From: Flavobacterium sp. 1
Lineage (GTDB): Bacteria > Bacteroidota > Bacteroidia > Flavobacteriales > Flavobacteriaceae
Reading direction: 5' to 3'
DNA length: 64,000 nt
NCBI RefSeq assembly: GCF_002797935.1
Contig: NZ_PGER01000001.1
Coordinates: 186,001-250,000 of the forward strand
Shown here: piece after piece, positions 63,183 through 64,000 of the stretch
Numbering within the stretch: the stretch's first letter is position 1
Layout: each line of letters begins with the position of its first letter
Made by a program: the position numbers and the translations under genes
Notes under the pieces: model-generated
The model's database searches: none
Told to the model about the DNA's origin: nothing
Seen by the model: the letters and a program-made list of their open reading frames with translations, nothing else

Positions 63183-63369
63183 GTATATTTATTTCGCTTT
63201 TGCATCTTTATGATAAGGGTTACAAAAGCAATAAGGACACTTCTTTTATTATATACTCACCTAATTGTGATTTATTTTAAAAATAAATAAATAAATATTT
63301 CACAACCTAGATATATGATGAAGATAATATCAAAATGATTGAAATATTCTCTTTCCAATCTTTGCGTAA
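63183..63369. repeat. 187-bp direct repeat, right copy (fecR 5' stub, spacer, intact sigma gene 3' end)
   Basis: On the minus strand it carries the true end of the sigma factor gene (stop 63307-63309), the spacer, and ATG 63205 with MQKRNKYT shared with fecR. After that the sequence becomes unrelated, giving a meaningless 54-codon frame to 63041. This copy is therefore the original sigma-fecR junction with fecR cut off after eight codons. Confidence 0.9.
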
Positions 63370-63915
63370 GTTCTGTATTCCTCTAAATAGAATGTTGCTT
63401 GCAGACTGGTAATTGACTGACATTATTTCGGCAATTTGATCTACCGTTAGTTGTTGATGATAGCGTAAATATAAAGCCTCTTTTTGTCTAGACGGCAAGC
63501 TGTTAATCAGCATATTGAGTTGTAATACTTTTTCAGCTGTAGTTTCATCATCAATTAATTGTTGTTCAATGGAGAAATCAAATAGGAATTCAGTAGTTTC
63601 TATATTGCTTTCTTTTTTAAAAAAGGGATCGCGTTGGTACAATCGGGCAATTCTTTTTCGAACACTGGATAATAAATAGGCTTTTATAATAACGTTATCG
63701 GAAAGTGATTCTCGATACACCCAAATATCTGTAAAAACATCCTGAACACAATCTTGTACCCTGTCGTCATAGGAACACAAAGAATTGCCATAACGTACTA
63801 AATCAGAATAGTATTTTTCAAAAAGTATTGAAAAAGCTTTTTCATCACCAGTTTTCAAATTATTCCACAATGTGAAATCATCTAAAATGTAAGTATGGTT
63901 AAATTGTATTTTCAA
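63307..63915 (-). CDS. FecI-like ECF sigma factor of the SusC/D locus
   Basis: A 202-aa sigma-70 family protein. Region 2: FSILFEKYYSDLVRYGNSLC and DCVQDVFTDIWVYRESLS. Region 4: LPSRQKEALYLRYHQQLTVD and QIAEIMSVNYQSASNILFRG. This is the Bacteroidota group that pairs with FecR and STN-bearing SusC. It would activate the import operon on ligand binding. Its natural partner fecR lies 1.9 kb downstream, beyond the inserted block; the gene itself is intact. Confidence 0.92.
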   Translation of the reverse strand: MKIQFNHTYILDDFTLWNNLKTGDEKAFSILFEKYYSDLVRYGNSLCSYDDRVQDCVQDVFTDIWVYRESLSDNVIIKAYLLSSVRKRIARLYQRDPFFKKESNIETTEFLFDFSIEQQLIDDETTAEKVLQLNMLINSLPSRQKEALYLRYHQQLTVDQIAEIMSVNYQSASNILFRGIQNLRKDWKENISIILILSSSYI

Positions 63916-64000
63916 AATTAATTTGAGGCTATTTAATTATTAAGGTATCGTTAATTTTTTTGTAATTTTACGTTTTTTTTAACAGAATATCAAGTTTTTG

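Noticed and set aside
63041..63205. 54-codon frame starting with MQKRNKYT
   Set aside because: Only the first eight codons match fecR; the rest is read-through into the unrelated inserted block and overlaps the lipoprotein start.
61382..63369. Interpretation of the 187-bp repeats as ends of a composite transposon
   Set aside because: They consist of gene ends (sigma 3', fecR 5') and no transposase or inverted termini are present.
1..64000. tRNA, rRNA, CRISPR arrays and prophage modules
   Set aside because: No TΨC-type GGTTCGAATCC clover-leaf, no rRNA motifs, no regularly spaced repeats and no phage structural genes were found by eye.

Overview
The window looks like chromosomal DNA from a Flavobacterium-like member of the Bacteroidota. 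It is A/T-rich and its promoters carry the TAnnTTTG -7 box typical of flavobacteria. It encodes SusC/SusD outer-membrane import with a FecI/FecR-type sigma/anti-sigma pair, the bacillithiol enzyme BshC, a roughly 1,110-residue SecA, many Cys-lipoproteins, and families common in flavobacteria (DUF3810, DUF4268, DUF4295, DUF4302, DUF5009, DUF721). No rRNA, tRNA, CRISPR array or complete insertion sequence was seen.

Layout. 1-3242: the 3' part of a very A/T-rich STAND/NACHT NTPase gene, interrupted by a frameshift at an A7 run; it resembles a defence-type accessory gene. 3266-11652: housekeeping genes (endonuclease III, Nudix, acyltransferase, an ECF sigma with a probable membrane partner, a lactonase, a DUF3810 protein, PepD, a 36-aa lysine-rich protein). 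11747-16583: a cupin and a metal-uptake-like operon (a short CNGNC protein, a TonB-dependent receptor, a PepSY membrane protein). 16741-18083: an NmrA-like oxidoreductase divergent from an HxlR regulator, with tandem 19-bp operator candidates. 18412-31727: SecA, a DUF2795 protein, a PduO-type adenosyltransferase, an ABC ATPase, carbonic anhydrase, a methyltransferase, RhuM, an unusual large SDR, FKBP, and outer-membrane/periplasmic proteins. 31786-32599: an inward-rectifier-type K+ channel gene split by a frameshift. 32785-50735: mostly housekeeping (ABC-F, GT2, E2 acyltransferase, exonuclease, FAH, Hpt, CinA, L28, L33, DUF4295, FtsY, serine hydrolase, DUF721, Ndk, DUF5009, BshC).

51002-63915 is the accessory region. 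A complete import locus reads leftward: sigma factor, FecR, SusC, SusD, a HExxH zinc metallohydrolase lipoprotein, and a DUF4302 lipoprotein. It is bracketed by two similarly built gene pairs, each a lipoprotein with a Cys-flanked Gly/Ala-rich hydrophobic stretch followed by a small membrane protein. The right-hand pair sits between the sigma gene and fecR, and is flanked by a gap-free 187-bp direct repeat (about 12 mismatches). Each repeat copy carries the 3' end of the sigma gene, the intergenic region and the 5' end of fecR. The sigma-fecR operon therefore appears to have been opened by an insertion or rearrangement, and the lipoprotein in the insert now has an in-frame stop.

Four copies of a structured dispersed repeat (conserved arms around a variable hairpin) lie in intergenic gaps near 7.3, 13.8, 29.1 and 45.4 kb. 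All functional calls are from reading the sequence and motifs; no database search was run.
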